Positions 1-9,583 of a DNA stretch of 64,000 bases are shown in pieces. The notes beneath the pieces are model-generated. The model saw only the letters and a list, made by a program, of their open reading frames with translations, searched no databases and had not been told where the DNA came from. The translations under genes were made by a program, and so were the position numbers. Source of the stretch: Flavobacterium aerium (GTDB taxonomy: Bacteria; Bacteroidota; Bacteroidia; Flavobacteriales; Flavobacteriaceae); NCBI RefSeq assembly GCF_030766725.1, contig NZ_JARQWR010000011.1, forward strand, positions 62,001 to 126,000. The letters are read 5' to 3'. Each line of letters opens with the position of its first letter. Position 1 is the first letter of the stretch.

Positions 1-577
1 AATATTTCAATGGATATTTCCCCACAAATACTAGCATTACAACCATAGCAAAAATCAACGCTGCCGTAGAAAAGTTGGCAGGAAGAATAAGCATTATGAT
101 AATAAAAACGGGAATCCAAAGTTCAATTACAGAAGATTTAAACGTGATTTCTTTCTCGTTAATCTTAGACAAATACCGCGCCACATATACAAGTAAAACA
201 ATAAATGCTACTGTGGACGTTTGAAATGTTATTCCTGTAAAGGGCACCTGAATCCATCGACTGGCATTTGCTCCTCCAATTGTTTTTCCTTGCACAATTG
301 TGTAGAGCAATAGAATTGCAACTACAGGCATGGCAATGATTGAAATGGCTTTAAAATAGTGGTACGGGATTTTATGTATCATATAGATAATAAAGAAACC
401 AATAGCCACATGTGAGAAATGTCTCAACAGGAAACTAATTGTATTCCCTGTACCGTTTCCACTGTATGCAAGGTTACTACTAGCGCTGTAAACAGGCATA
501 AAAGATATCAAAGCTAATAAAGCCACGAACGACCATATTACTCTGTCTCCCTTAAGATTGTTTAACATTTCTTTCAT
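1..577 (-). CDS. ftsW: Cell division protein FtsW (3' part cut by window edge)
   Basis: SEDS-family glycosyltransferase that polymerises lipid II at the septum, partnered with the FtsI transpeptidase. My translation from the ATG at 577 begins MKEMLNNLKGDRVIWSF and runs open to base 1 (192 codons), with several hydrophobic membrane segments and the family-like stretch VQGKTIGGANASRWI. It starts 18 bases after the murD stop, in the same direction, as expected in a dcw operon. The C-terminal half lies outside the window. An alternative ATG four codons in (568) is possible. The family assignment is firm; completeness cannot be judged. Confidence 0.9.
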   Translation of the reverse strand, partial: MKEMLNNLKGDRVIWSFVALLALISFMPVYSASSNLAYSGNGTGNTISFLLRHFSHVAIGFFIIYMIHKIPYHYFKAISIIAMPVVAILLLYTIVQGKTIGGANASRWIQVPFTGITFQTSTVAFIVLLVYVARYLSKINEKEITFKSSVIELWIPVFIIIMLILPANFSTAALIFAMVVMLVFVGKYPLKY

Positions 578-595
578 TTTCACTTCGTATTACTA

Positions 596-1927
596 TTATA
601 AATTTTGTACTGCTTGTTTGAATTGTCTTCCTCTATCTTCATAGCTTTCAAACAAATCAAAACTTGCGCAACATGGGGATAACAAAACTGTATCTCCTTT
701 TTCTGATAATCTTTGTGCAATTTTCACTGCATCTACCATCGTATTTGCTTCTACCATTACATCTACAACATTTGCAAAAGCATCGATAATTTTTTTATTA
801 TCTACTCCTAAACAAACGATTGCTTTTACTTTTTCTCTAACCAAAGCCATTAATTCTGTATAGTCATTTCCTTTATCAACACCTCCTACAATCCATACTG
901 TAGGTGTATTCATACTGTCTAATGCATAGAATGTAGCATTGACATTGGTAGCTTTGGAATCGTTAATGTATTGTACATTTTGAATTTTCAACACTTTTTC
1001 TAATCGGTGCTCGACTGCTTGAAAATCGGAAAGACTTTCTCTAATCGTTGACTTTCTGATACGCATTAATTGGGCAACTGTTGTTGCAGCCATTGCGTTT
1101 TTCACGTTGTGTTTTCCTTCTAAAGCTAGGTGGTCTATTGGCATAACAAATTCTTCGTTATTGATGTTGGTTATAATATTATTTTCTTTTATATAAGCTC
1201 CTTTTTCTAATGTCTTTGTCAATGAAAAAGGGATTAATTGTGCTTTCACAGTGTGATTCTCAAGCCAGTGCACTATCGCAATATCGTCTGCATCATAAAT
1301 CAGATAATCTTCTTCTGTTTGATTCATCGTAATCCTGAACTTCGAATCGATATACTGACTGTAATCATAATTATATCGATCTAAATGGTCTGGACTTAAA
1401 TTCGTAATTACAGCGATATGGGGTTTATATTCCACAATCCCATCCAACTGGAAACTACTTAATTCTAAAACATAGGAATCATAAACATTATCGGCTACTT
1501 GCCATGCAAAACTCTTTCCTACATTTCCAGCTAATCCAACATTTAATCCTCCTGTTTTCAGCAAATGATGGGTTAACAGTGTTGTTGTTGTTTTCCCATT
1601 GCTTCCTGTTATTCCTACCGTTATCGCTTTTGTAAATTTGTATGCAAATTCAATTTCCGATAGTACGGGTATTTTTGCTTCAAATAGTTTTTTTACTATT
1701 GGAGATTTCTCTGGAATCCCTGGGCTTTTCATCACTACATCGGCATTTAAAATCAGCCTTTCAGTATGTGTTTCTTCTTCCCAAACAATATCATTAATAG
1801 CAAGAACTTCTTTATAGTGATTCTTTATTTTTCCGAAATCGGATACAAATACTTCGTATCCTAATTTCTTCCCTAGAATTGCGGTACCTACACCGCTTTC
1901 ACCTCCGCCTAATATTACTAATCTCAT
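596..1927 (-). CDS. murD: UDP-N-acetylmuramoyl-L-alanine--D-glutamate ligase
   Basis: Cytoplasmic Mur ligase that adds D-glutamate to UDP-MurNAc-L-Ala using ATP. The 443-residue protein has an N-terminal Rossmann-like domain (LGGGESGVG at 6-14), the Mur ligase ATP loop GSNGKTT at about 108-114, the NLSPDHLDRY stretch of the central domain and a C-terminal ligase domain ending near LLSPCCASFDLF, typical of MurD. Length matches the family. It starts one base after the mraY stop and is followed closely by ftsW, so it is co-transcribed in the dcw cluster. Confidence 0.97.
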   Translation of the reverse strand: MRLVILGGGESGVGTAILGKKLGYEVFVSDFGKIKNHYKEVLAINDIVWEEETHTERLILNADVVMKSPGIPEKSPIVKKLFEAKIPVLSEIEFAYKFTKAITVGITGSNGKTTTTLLTHHLLKTGGLNVGLAGNVGKSFAWQVADNVYDSYVLELSSFQLDGIVEYKPHIAVITNLSPDHLDRYNYDYSQYIDSKFRITMNQTEEDYLIYDADDIAIVHWLENHTVKAQLIPFSLTKTLEKGAYIKENNIITNINNEEFVMPIDHLALEGKHNVKNAMAATTVAQLMRIRKSTIRESLSDFQAVEHRLEKVLKIQNVQYINDSKATNVNATFYALDSMNTPTVWIVGGVDKGNDYTELMALVREKVKAIVCLGVDNKKIIDAFANVVDVMVEANTMVDAVKIAQRLSEKGDTVLLSPCCASFDLFESYEDRGRQFKQAVQNL

Positions 1928-1928
1928 A

Positions 1929-3158
1929 CTATCGAAGTTTTAAGGTCACGATTGAAAAAATAGCTAACAGTATTCCTACAATCCAAAAACGTGTTACGAT
2001 TTTACTCTCATGATATCCTTTCTTCTGATAGTGATGATGTAATGGTGACATCAAAAATATTCTTCGCCCTTCTCCGTATCTCTTTTTTGTATATTTAAAA
2101 TAGCTTACTTGTAATACCACTGATAAATTTTCTGCTAAGAAAATTCCACATAATACTGGTATCAACATTTCTTTTCGTACCGCAATGGCTAATACTGCAA
2201 TTACACCTCCAATAGTCAAACTTCCTGTATCTCCCATGAAGACTGTCGCTGGATAAGTGTTATACCATAGAAATCCAATGAGCGCTCCCACAAATGCCGA
2301 AATGAATACGGTCATTTCTCCCGAATTGGGGATGTACATTATATTGAGGTAATTCGAGAATATAATATTCCCTGATACGAATGTAAATATCCCGAGTGCT
2401 ATTACGGATATGGCTGATGTTCCTGCTGCCAGTCCATCGATACCGTCTGTAAGATTGGCTCCATTTGATACTGCTGTAATAATGAATATTACAATTGGTA
2501 TGAAAATTAACCATGCATAGTCTCTATAGTTATCTCCAGTCCATGCTAATAATTCGGCATAGTCAAATTCATTATTTTTAAAGAACGGAATTGTTGTTGC
2601 TGTTGACTTCTCTTCTAATACTGCCGAAGAGATTGTGTTCTCTGTTGGTGCTTTGAAAATATCTACCTTAGAGGTATCTTGTCTTACTGTTACTCCAGGA
2701 TGGAAATACAGTACAAAGCCTACAATCAGACCTAAACCTACTTGTCCTATTACTTTAAATACTCCTTTTAATCCTTCTTTGTCTTTTTTGAAAATTTTGA
2801 TATAGTCATCAATAAAACCAATTGTCCCCATCCAAAGGGTGGTAACAATCAATAGCATAATATAAATATTATGCAGTTTGGCTAATAATATAACGGGTAC
2901 CAACGTAGAGATGATGATGATCAATCCTCCCATAGTAGGTGTTCCAGCTTTTTCTTTTTGTCCTTCCAGACCTAACTCACGAACAGTTTCTCCAATTTGT
3001 TGTCTTCTCAGAAAATTGATAATTCTTTTTCCAAATACAGTAGAGATCAGTAAAGAAAGTATAATAGCCAATCCCGACCTGAATGTAATGTACTGGAAAA
3101 CACCAGTCCCTGGTATATCTAATGTTTTGTCGAAGTATTCGAATAAATAATATAGCAT
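1929..3158 (-). CDS. mraY: Phospho-N-acetylmuramoyl-pentapeptide transferase
   Basis: Integral membrane enzyme that transfers phospho-MurNAc-pentapeptide to undecaprenyl phosphate, forming lipid I. The 409-residue protein carries the expected motifs: FIDDYIK (Mg-binding aspartates), [20 protein letters not shown] and [10 protein letters not shown] near the C terminus. It is longer than the roughly 360-residue enterobacterial enzyme because of a soluble insertion at about residues 165-215, which I recall as usual for Bacteroidota MraY. It lies 6 bases after murE and 1 base before murD in the dcw operon. Confidence 0.97.
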   Translation of the reverse strand: MLYYLFEYFDKTLDIPGTGVFQYITFRSGLAIILSLLISTVFGKRIINFLRRQQIGETVRELGLEGQKEKAGTPTMGGLIIIISTLVPVILLAKLHNIYIMLLIVTTLWMGTIGFIDDYIKIFKKDKEGLKGVFKVIGQVGLGLIVGFVLYFHPGVTVRQDTSKVDIFKAPTENTISSAVLEEKSTATTIPFFKNNEFDYAELLAWTGDNYRDYAWLIFIPIVIFIITAVSNGANLTDGIDGLAAGTSAISVIALGIFTFVSGNIIFSNYLNIMYIPNSGEMTVFISAFVGALIGFLWYNTYPATVFMGDTGSLTIGGVIAVLAIAVRKEMLIPVLCGIFLAENLSVVLQVSYFKYTKKRYGEGRRIFLMSPLHHHYQKKGYHESKIVTRFWIVGILLAIFSIVTLKLR

Positions 3159-3164
3159 AGGTCT

Positions 3165-4631
3165 CTATTTATCTAATTGGTCTAAAATTTCTTTTACTAT
3201 TTTCATATCATCAAAATCATGACGTACACCATGAATCTCTTGATAGGTCTCATGTCCCTTGCCTGCAATTAGAATAATATCATTACCCTGTGCTAATTGG
3301 CAAGCTGTTTTTATGGCTTGTTTTCTATCGGTGATAGAAACCGTTTTCTTATAATTCTGAGGCTCTACTCCTTGTTCCATTTCACGAATTATCGTTTCTG
3401 GATCTTCTGTTCTTGGATTATCTGATGTCAATATCACTTTATCACTTAACGTCGATGCTATGTTTGCCATAATCGGACGTTTTGTTTTATCACGGTCTCC
3501 ACCACAACCCACAACGGTAATCAATTGTTCGTTTTTTGTACGAATGTCATTGATGGTTTTTAATACATTTTCTAACGCGTCTGGTGTATGTGCATAATCT
3601 ACAATTGCCGTAATTTTCAACTCTTTTGAGATTATAAACTGGAATCTTCCTGATACACTTTCCAACTCACTTAAAAGTCTTAAAACTTCCAATTTATCTA
3701 ATCCTAATTGTACTGATACACCGTATATAGCTAACAAATTATAAGCATTGAACACCCCAATTAATCGTACCCACAACTCTTGGTCGTTGATTTTTAAAAG
3801 CAGTCCACTTAATTGGTTCTCCAATATATTGGCTTTATAGTCTGCGTATGTTTTTAAGGCATACGTTAGTTTTTGTGCTTTTGTATTTTGCAACATTACC
3901 GTACCATTTTTATCATCTATATTAGATAATGCAAAAGCTGTTTTTGGCAAATTGTCAAAGAACGATTTTTTCACTTCTCTGTACTCTGCAAACGTTGGGT
4001 GATAATCTAAATGATCGTGTGAAAGATTTGTAAATACTCCCCCTGCAAACAATAATGCTTCTGTTCTCTTTTGATGAATTCCATGTGAACTCACTTCCAT
4101 AAAACAATATTCTACTCCTTCATCATTCATTGCTTTTAAATATTTATTTATCGTCAATGAATCTGGTGTTGTATGTGTCGCTTTGTATTCTGTTTCGTCT
4201 ACCAGTATTTTTACCGTAGATAATAATCCTACTTTATAGCCTGCTTTTTTAAATAATTGATATAATAATGAGGCAACGGTTGTTTTACCATTTGTCCCAG
4301 TGATACCCACCAATTTTAAATTGTGCGATGGATTTCCGTAGAAATTTGCCGCAATAAAAGCAAGAGCACTATTGGCATCTAATACTTGCACATAGGTTAC
4401 TCCTTCTACAATTTGTTCTGGAAACGTTTCACAAATAATTGCTTTCGCTCCTAAACTGATTGCTTTTTCTATATAATCGTGACCATCGGATATTGTTCCT
4501 CTTATGGCTACAAAAACGTCATTTGATTCCACTTTTCTTGAATCAAACTCAATGTTATTAATTGTTATATCGGTCGTTCCTTTTACGGCTTCGATAGCAA
4601 CTTTATATAATATGTCTTTTAGAATAATCAC
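3165..4631 (-). CDS. murE: UDP-MurNAc-tripeptide synthetase, meso-DAP adding
   Basis: Cytoplasmic ligase that adds the third stem-peptide residue. The 488-residue protein shows the ATP loop GTNGKTT at about 112-118 and the DNPR motif at 404-407, which in this family marks meso-diaminopimelate specificity, so the wall is predicted to be mDAP type. The start ATG overlaps the ftsI stop in an ATGA (4 bases), indicating translational coupling. The gene sits between ftsI and mraY in the dcw operon. Confidence 0.97.
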   Translation of the reverse strand: MIILKDILYKVAIEAVKGTTDITINNIEFDSRKVESNDVFVAIRGTISDGHDYIEKAISLGAKAIICETFPEQIVEGVTYVQVLDANSALAFIAANFYGNPSHNLKLVGITGTNGKTTVASLLYQLFKKAGYKVGLLSTVKILVDETEYKATHTTPDSLTINKYLKAMNDEGVEYCFMEVSSHGIHQKRTEALLFAGGVFTNLSHDHLDYHPTFAEYREVKKSFFDNLPKTAFALSNIDDKNGTVMLQNTKAQKLTYALKTYADYKANILENQLSGLLLKINDQELWVRLIGVFNAYNLLAIYGVSVQLGLDKLEVLRLLSELESVSGRFQFIISKELKITAIVDYAHTPDALENVLKTINDIRTKNEQLITVVGCGGDRDKTKRPIMANIASTLSDKVILTSDNPRTEDPETIIREMEQGVEPQNYKKTVSITDRKQAIKTACQLAQGNDIILIAGKGHETYQEIHGVRHDFDDMKIVKEILDQLDK

Positions 4632-6631
4632 GATAATTCTAATATTATGGTTTTGTTTTTATCTAATGGTTCTCCTGGATTCAAGGATTGTCTTTTTACT
4701 TTCCCTACTCCGTTTACTTTTACTTTTATTCCTAAATTTCCTAATAACGCTACAGCATCCATACCGGACATTCCTTGTACATTTGGAATTAAATTCCCTT
4801 TTTGCTGCGCTTGGACATAATAGTCTTCAAAGTTTTTTTCCTGAATTGGAATTTTTTTATTCAATTTCTCAATCTCATTGGTCGATGGAGAATCTGTAAA
4901 TATTTTTTGAGCAATTCTTTTAAAAACTGGCCCTGATACATCGGCTCCGTAATATCCATTTTTTGGATTATGCACAATTACAATACAAGAATACTTTGGT
5001 TGATCTGCTGGAAAATAACCCACAAAAGATGATGCGTAATACATCCCGTGTTCTTTCGTTTTTCCTTTACCATAGTTTACTTGTGCTGTTCCTGTTTTCC
5101 CAGCCATTGAAAAGTCTTTTGAATACAGTTTCTTACCGGTTCCTTTTTTCACTACGTTCTCTAAAATTTTTTGCACTTGCAAAACTGTTTCTTGTGAACA
5201 TACTTTTGGGTTGATAATTTCTGTATCAAATTTTTTAATGGTTTTGTTCCATTCTTTTATTTCTTTCACGAATAATGGTTTTACCATTACTCCATCATTT
5301 GCAATTGCATTATAAAAAGTAAGTGTTTGTAATGGTGTGATTGAAACTCCGTATCCATGTGCTAACCATGGCAATGTAATTCCCGACCATCCTTTTTTAC
5401 CCGGTTGTGGAATAAAAGGTTTTCCTTCTCCAATAAATGGTAATCCTAATTTTTTATTTAAACCGTAACTATTCAAATGATCAATCAATAGTTTTGGATT
5501 ATTCTTATAGCTATCGTTTATTGCTTGAGCAATCACAGTATTGGATGATAATTCAAATCCTCTTGCCAAGCTTACTTTTCCGTATCCTCCTCTTTTAGAA
5601 TCTCTAACTCTCCTATTATAGTAGGCTACTTCTCCTCCATGTGTATCGTACACTTTACTAGTATCTACTAATCGATCTTCTAATAAGGCAACTAATCCCA
5701 TTAATTTGAAAGTAGAACCTGGCTCATGCGATTCTGCTATTGCATAGTTTATCGTCTCATAATAGGATCCATCTGAAGCTCTTCCTAAATTTGAAATCGC
5801 TTTCACCTCACCTGTCTTGGTTTCCATTACCACTACACATCCGTGTTCTGCTTCATGGATTTCTAATTGTTTCAATAAGGCATGGTGTGCAATATCCTGA
5901 ATGTAAACATCGATCGTAGAAATAATATCATAACCATCTTGTGGCTCAATCTCATTATTATCATTAATCGGTTTCCATTGACTTTTAGCAATTTTTTGTT
6001 TAAGTACTTTTCCGTCTTTACCATTTAGGTAATCACGAAATGCGCCTTCAATACCTACAGGTGCAGCAAATGTTCCATCATCATTTTTACGGTCATACCC
6101 AATTGTTCTTTCTGCAATCTTCCCAATAGGATGTTCACGAATCGTTTTTTGCTCTGTAATAATCCCTCCTTTATAAGCTCCTAAATTGAATAATGGAAAG
6201 CTTTTGATTCGGATGTATTCGGTATAACTCAAATCACGAGCAACTAAATAGTATCTATTTTTATGAGCGCGGGCTTTTCCTAATTCTGATTGATAAAATC
6301 CACTTGATTTTCCAAACATTACCGACAATGAATCCGATAATGCTTTTACATTTTTATCAAAATCTTCTTTCTTAGGTGCAACTGCATCAAATCGTATCTT
6401 ATAATTAGGTATAGATGTAGCCAACAAACTTCCGTCTGCCGAATACACATTTCCTTTGTTTGCTGGAATTACAAAATTTCTAACGGTACGATCTTTGGCT
6501 AGCTTTCTATAGTAATCACCTTCCACCCACTGTATATTAGTAAGTTTCACAATGATTCCTATCGCCATAATTATAATAGCGAAAGCAACCAGATAGACTC
6601 TGTAGTTAATATTTTTATCCTCTACTGCCAT
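4628..6631 (-). CDS. ftsI: Septal peptidoglycan transpeptidase (class B PBP) with PASTA domain
   Basis: Division-specific penicillin-binding protein that cross-links septal peptidoglycan together with FtsW. The 667-residue protein has one N-terminal membrane anchor (about 12-31), a PBP dimerisation domain, and the transpeptidase motifs STFK (Ser306, Lys309), SSN (362-364) and KTG (512-514). The last 60 residues form a PASTA-like domain (IPNVQGMSGMDAV onward). It overlaps ftsL by 10 bases and murE by 4. Every catalytic motif is intact. Confidence 0.96.
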   Translation of the reverse strand: MAVEDKNINYRVYLVAFAIIIMAIGIIVKLTNIQWVEGDYYRKLAKDRTVRNFVIPANKGNVYSADGSLLATSIPNYKIRFDAVAPKKEDFDKNVKALSDSLSVMFGKSSGFYQSELGKARAHKNRYYLVARDLSYTEYIRIKSFPLFNLGAYKGGIITEQKTIREHPIGKIAERTIGYDRKNDDGTFAAPVGIEGAFRDYLNGKDGKVLKQKIAKSQWKPINDNNEIEPQDGYDIISTIDVYIQDIAHHALLKQLEIHEAEHGCVVVMETKTGEVKAISNLGRASDGSYYETINYAIAESHEPGSTFKLMGLVALLEDRLVDTSKVYDTHGGEVAYYNRRVRDSKRGGYGKVSLARGFELSSNTVIAQAINDSYKNNPKLLIDHLNSYGLNKKLGLPFIGEGKPFIPQPGKKGWSGITLPWLAHGYGVSITPLQTLTFYNAIANDGVMVKPLFVKEIKEWNKTIKKFDTEIINPKVCSQETVLQVQKILENVVKKGTGKKLYSKDFSMAGKTGTAQVNYGKGKTKEHGMYYASSFVGYFPADQPKYSCIVIVHNPKNGYYGADVSGPVFKRIAQKIFTDSPSTNEIEKLNKKIPIQEKNFEDYYVQAQQKGNLIPNVQGMSGMDAVALLGNLGIKVKVNGVGKVKRQSLNPGEPLDKNKTIILELS

Positions 6632-6963
6632 AATTTTTCCAAACGAGTTTTCTCTTTTTTCACCTTAATTTTCGTTGGTGGAACTGAAGAAGGAAAAATT
6701 CCTTTTTCTTCCATTTGAGTAGATATCGTAGACTCCATTTTAAGTTTCATTAATGCAGAGCGATTATCTACAAATTCAGATCTTAATTCTTTTGTCTCGT
6801 TAGTCAATTCACTTATTCTAAATATCTTTTGTTCAAAGCGGTGTGTATTTGCAATCATAATAATAGCTAGTGAAATCAAAAAAACAATGAAACGCCAGTT
6901 TTTGAACGCATCATCATCGATTAGAAATTTTGCTTTTAATATGCCATAAATACCATCTTTCAT
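6622..6963 (-). CDS. ftsL: FtsL-like division protein
   Basis: Small bitopic membrane protein of 113 residues: a short cytoplasmic N terminus, one membrane segment at about 24-40, then a predicted coiled coil (about 45-85, heptad-like SELTNETKELRSEF) and a basic tail. Sequence alone is weakly diagnostic. Its size, topology and position between rsmH and ftsI match the FtsL-like proteins of Bacteroidota dcw clusters, which scaffold FtsW/FtsI at the septum. It starts 4 bases after rsmH and overlaps ftsI by 10 bases. Confidence 0.8.
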   Translation of the reverse strand: MKDGIYGILKAKFLIDDDAFKNWRFIVFLISLAIIMIANTHRFEQKIFRISELTNETKELRSEFVDNRSALMKLKMESTISTQMEEKGIFPSSVPPTKIKVKKEKTRLEKLWQ

Positions 6964-6967
6964 CTCC

Positions 6968-7876
6968 TTATATCTTTTCCGCTATTCTCAATTTTGCACT
7001 TCGTGCTCTATTATTTATCTTAATCTCATTATTATCTGGAACAATTAGTTTTCCTATCGTTTTAAATGGCACGGAGAAATTACCATAGAAATCACGCTCT
7101 GGCTCTCCTTCAAACATTCCATTCTTTATATAGCGCTTCACTAATCGATCTTCTAATGAATGATAGGATATCACACTTAATCTTCCTCCTGGATATAACA
7201 CTTCTAATGACTGCTCTAAAAACTCTTTCAAAACATCCATTTCTTGATTTACTTCAATACGGATTGCTTGATAAATCTGTGCTAATATCTTGTGGCTTTT
7301 ATGTGCTGGTAAAAATCGACTTAAGACAAGTTTTAACTGTTCTGTATTCTTAATTGGATTTCCACTTCTTGCCGCTACAATCACACTTGCAATTGCTGGT
7401 GCATTTTTTAGTTCTCCATAATCATAAAAAACTCTTTTCAAGTCTGCTTCATCGTATTCATTTACCACCGTAAATGCATTTAAGCTGTTTTTTTGACTCA
7501 TTCTCATATCCAATCCAGCGTCGAAACGAGTTGAAAACCCTCTTTCTGCTACATCAAATTGATGAGATGAAACACCTAAATCACCCAAAATACCATCTAC
7601 TTGTTTCACTCCATTGAATCTCAAGAAGCGTTTTATATATCTGAAATTCTCATTAATCAATACAAATCGATCATCTGGTAATGCATTTGCTAATGCATCT
7701 TCATCCTGATCAAAAGCAAACAATTTCCCATCAGGACCCAATCGGCTTAAAATTTCTTTTGAATGTCCACCACCACCGAAAGTCACATCTACATACACTC
7801 CATCCGGTTTAATATTTAAACCGTCTACTGATTCTTTCAGCAAAACTGGATTATGATATTCCATTGTCGTCATCAT
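6968..7876 (-). CDS. rsmH: 16S rRNA (cytosine1402-N4)-methyltransferase
   Basis: SAM-dependent enzyme that methylates N4 of C1402 in the 16S rRNA P site. The 302-residue protein has VDVTFGGGGHS (SAM loop, about 30-40), GILGDLGVSSHQFD and the late VISYHSLEDRLVKR motif, all typical of RsmH/MraW. The start is ambiguous: ATG at 7876 gives MMTTMEYHNPVLL, while ATG at 7864 gives the more usual MEYHNPVLL. Either start overlaps the end of mraZ, implying translational coupling. Confidence 0.96.
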   Translation of the reverse strand: MMTTMEYHNPVLLKESVDGLNIKPDGVYVDVTFGGGGHSKEILSRLGPDGKLFAFDQDEDALANALPDDRFVLINENFRYIKRFLRFNGVKQVDGILGDLGVSSHQFDVAERGFSTRFDAGLDMRMSQKNSLNAFTVVNEYDEADLKRVFYDYGELKNAPAIASVIVAARSGNPIKNTEQLKLVLSRFLPAHKSHKILAQIYQAIRIEVNQEMDVLKEFLEQSLEVLYPGGRLSVISYHSLEDRLVKRYIKNGMFEGEPERDFYGNFSVPFKTIGKLIVPDNNEIKINNRARSAKLRIAEKI

Positions 7877-8324
7877 TTAAATTTCCCATTACATCTTCCG
7901 CTAAATCAGCAAAATCAACCACCGCATCGTCAATTGATTTTTCATATAAATCTTTATCCCAAATCTCCACAATATTCACCGCTGAAGACAGAACTAAGTC
8001 TTTCGAGATACTTGCAAAAACCACCAAATCTTTTGGAACTAGTAATCTTCCTGTCGCATCAATCTCTACCACTTTTACTCCTGCCGTAAATCTTCGGATG
8101 AAATCATTGTTTTTCTTCACAAAACGATTCAACTTATTGATTTTCTGCATCATCAAATTCCACTCTGCCATTGGATACAACTCCAAACAAGGTTGAAACA
8201 CAGAACGCTTTAGAACGAAACCATCTTCCAATGATGCCGTCAATTGCTTCTTCAAAGGAGCAGGTAGCATTAACCTTCCTTTAGAATCGACCTTACATTC
8301 ATATGTTCCTACAATGGCATTCAA
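7851..8324 (-). CDS. mraZ: MraZ, transcriptional regulator of the dcw cluster
   Basis: AbrB-like DNA-binding protein that, in Escherichia coli and mollicutes, binds direct repeats in front of its own operon. The 157-residue protein contains two SpoVT/AbrB-like halves, the first starting GTYECKVDSKGRLMLP (about 6-21) and the second at VEIDATGRLLVPKDL (about 86-100). It is the first gene of the dcw operon. A -7 box lies 27 bases upstream and a 10-bp-periodic repeat array just beyond it, consistent with autoregulation. Confidence 0.96.
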   Translation of the reverse strand: MNAIVGTYECKVDSKGRLMLPAPLKKQLTASLEDGFVLKRSVFQPCLELYPMAEWNLMMQKINKLNRFVKKNNDFIRRFTAGVKVVEIDATGRLLVPKDLVVFASISKDLVLSSAVNIVEIWDKDLYEKSIDDAVVDFADLAEDVMGNLNDDDNGIS

Positions 8325-8351
8325 GCAGTTACGTTTTTGATTGATTTACAG

Positions 8352-8359
8352 CAAATATA
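8352..8359 (-). promoter_or_regulatory. -7 box of the mraZ/dcw promoter
   Basis: Reads TATATTTG on the minus strand, an exact match to the Bacteroidota TAnnTTTG box. It would start transcription near 8345, about 20 bases before the mraZ ATG. The -33 region would fall inside the adjacent GTGG repeats. Confidence 0.75.
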
Positions 8360-8370
8360 AAGAATATTTT

Positions 8371-8416
8371 ACCACAATTTACCACAAAACCCCACTTTGT
8401 TGATAAGTTTTACCAC
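8371..8416 (-). promoter_or_regulatory. Putative MraZ operator: GTGGT/G direct repeats at 10-bp period
   Basis: On the minus strand GTGGG (8395-8391), GTGGT (8385-8381) and GTGGT (8375-8371) recur at exactly 10-base spacing, with a further GTGGT at 8416-8412. E. coli MraZ binds TGGGN repeats separated by 5 bases, the same 10-base period. The array covers the expected -33 region of the dcw promoter, so binding should repress. The repeat is seen directly; the assignment to MraZ is inference. Confidence 0.7.
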
Positions 8417-8729
8417 TGCCATAAAAAAAACTTAATCACAAGCTCATCAATACTTTATAAATCATTAATGAATATTTAGGATTACTTTAATTCGTTAAAG
8501 GATTCTTCAAAATATATACAGAAATTAACTTTTTTTCTAACATATTTAAAATATAAAGCAAATGCTGACTTTAAAAGCCAAACTGAAAGCAAATTCATAA
8601 TGAGTTGTTTATAAAACCATTATGACAAAATATTTTTGGCAGAAAATTCAACCTGAGTTGATTTACAATTAATTAATATTGATTTTCTTAAAAAAAAAAA
8701 GCAACCCCCCATTTTAATCTATAAAATCA
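8417..8729. other. Non-coding divergent spacer
   Basis: AT-rich stretch between the mraZ operator and the hydrolase promoter. It contains a run of about eleven A residues near 8690 followed by GCAACCCCCC. I see no open reading frame, tRNA or convincing hairpin in it. Confidence 0.5.
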
Positions 8730-8737
8730 TATATTTG
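8730..8737 (+). promoter_or_regulatory. -7 box of the hydrolase gene
   Basis: TATATTTG matches TAnnTTTG exactly, placing transcription start near 8744. This rules out the in-frame TTG at 8735, which lies inside the box, and supports the ATG at 8765 as the gene start. Confidence 0.7.
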
Positions 8738-8764
8738 TGGGAATTTGAAACTGTATATTCATAC

Positions 8765-9529
8765 ATGGCGCATTACTTGAAAAAAGAGGGTAAATATCAA
8801 TATTTTGAAGCTGGAGAAGGCACACCAATTATCATCTTACACGGATTGATGGGCGGATTGAGCAATTTTGATGGTGTAGCAGATTTTTTTCCTGAAAAAG
8901 GGTACAAAGTGGTCATCCCCGAATTACCACTTTATACACAGAACATATTAAAAACAAACGTTAAGAGTTTTTCTAAGTACGTAAAGGATTTCGTTAATTT
9001 TAAAGGATACGAGAAAGTTATTTTATTAGGTAATTCTTTAGGAGGACATATTGCACTTTATCATGCAAAAATGTATCCTGAAAAAGTGGCTGGTTTAGTA
9101 ATTACTGGTAGTTCTGGATTATACGAGAGTGCTATGGGTGAAAGTTATCCTAAAAGAGGTGATTACGAATACATCAAAAAGAAAGCTGAAGATGTATTTT
9201 ATGATCCTGCTGTAGCGACTAAAGAAATCGTTGACGATGTATTCAACACTGTTAACGATCGAATTAAATTAATTAAAACCTTAACTATTGCCAAAAGTGC
9301 TATTCGTCACAATATGGCAAAAGATTTACCTAAAATGCATACACCTACTTGTATCATTTGGGGTAAAAATGATAAAGTAACACCACCAGAGGTTGCTGTA
9401 GAATTCAATGAATTATTACCGAACTCTGACTTATACTGGATTGACAAATGTGGTCATGCGGCCATGATGGAACATCCAGACGAATTTAACGCTTTGCTCC
9501 TAGAATGGTTGCAAATGAGAAATCTTTAA
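8765..9529 (+). CDS. Alpha/beta-fold hydrolase
   Basis: Soluble hydrolase of 254 residues; substrate unknown. Visible landmarks are the oxyanion region ILHGLMGG (about 24-31), the nucleophile elbow GNSLGGH with Ser91, a cap region, and a late GKNDKVTPP / CGHAAMMEHP pair supplying the acid and histidine of the triad. The longer frame starting with TTG at 8735 is unlikely because that codon is inside the promoter; ATG at 8765 gives the natural start MAHYLKKEGK. It is followed by a hairpin and then engB in the same direction. Confidence 0.85.
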   Translation: MAHYLKKEGKYQYFEAGEGTPIIILHGLMGGLSNFDGVADFFPEKGYKVVIPELPLYTQNILKTNVKSFSKYVKDFVNFKGYEKVILLGNSLGGHIALYHAKMYPEKVAGLVITGSSGLYESAMGESYPKRGDYEYIKKKAEDVFYDPAVATKEIVDDVFNTVNDRIKLIKTLTIAKSAIRHNMAKDLPKMHTPTCIIWGKNDKVTPPEVAVEFNELLPNSDLYWIDKCGHAAMMEHPDEFNALLLEWLQMRNL

Positions 9530-9532
9530 AAA

Positions 9533-9563
9533 CAATACGTTCATTTTTAAAATGATTGTATTG
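9533..9563 (+). terminator. Possible terminator or attenuating hairpin between hydrolase and engB
   Basis: CAATACGTTCATTTT (9533-9547) is nearly the reverse complement of 9549-9563 with two mismatches, and is followed by CTTTTCT. The T-run is interrupted, so it may be a weak terminator. Confidence 0.4.
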
Positions 9564-9583
9564 CTTTTCTAACGATCAATGCT

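Noticed and set aside
8735-8764. N-terminal extension of the alpha/beta hydrolase from TTG
   Set aside because: The TTG lies within the -7 box; ATG at 8765 follows the predicted transcription start.
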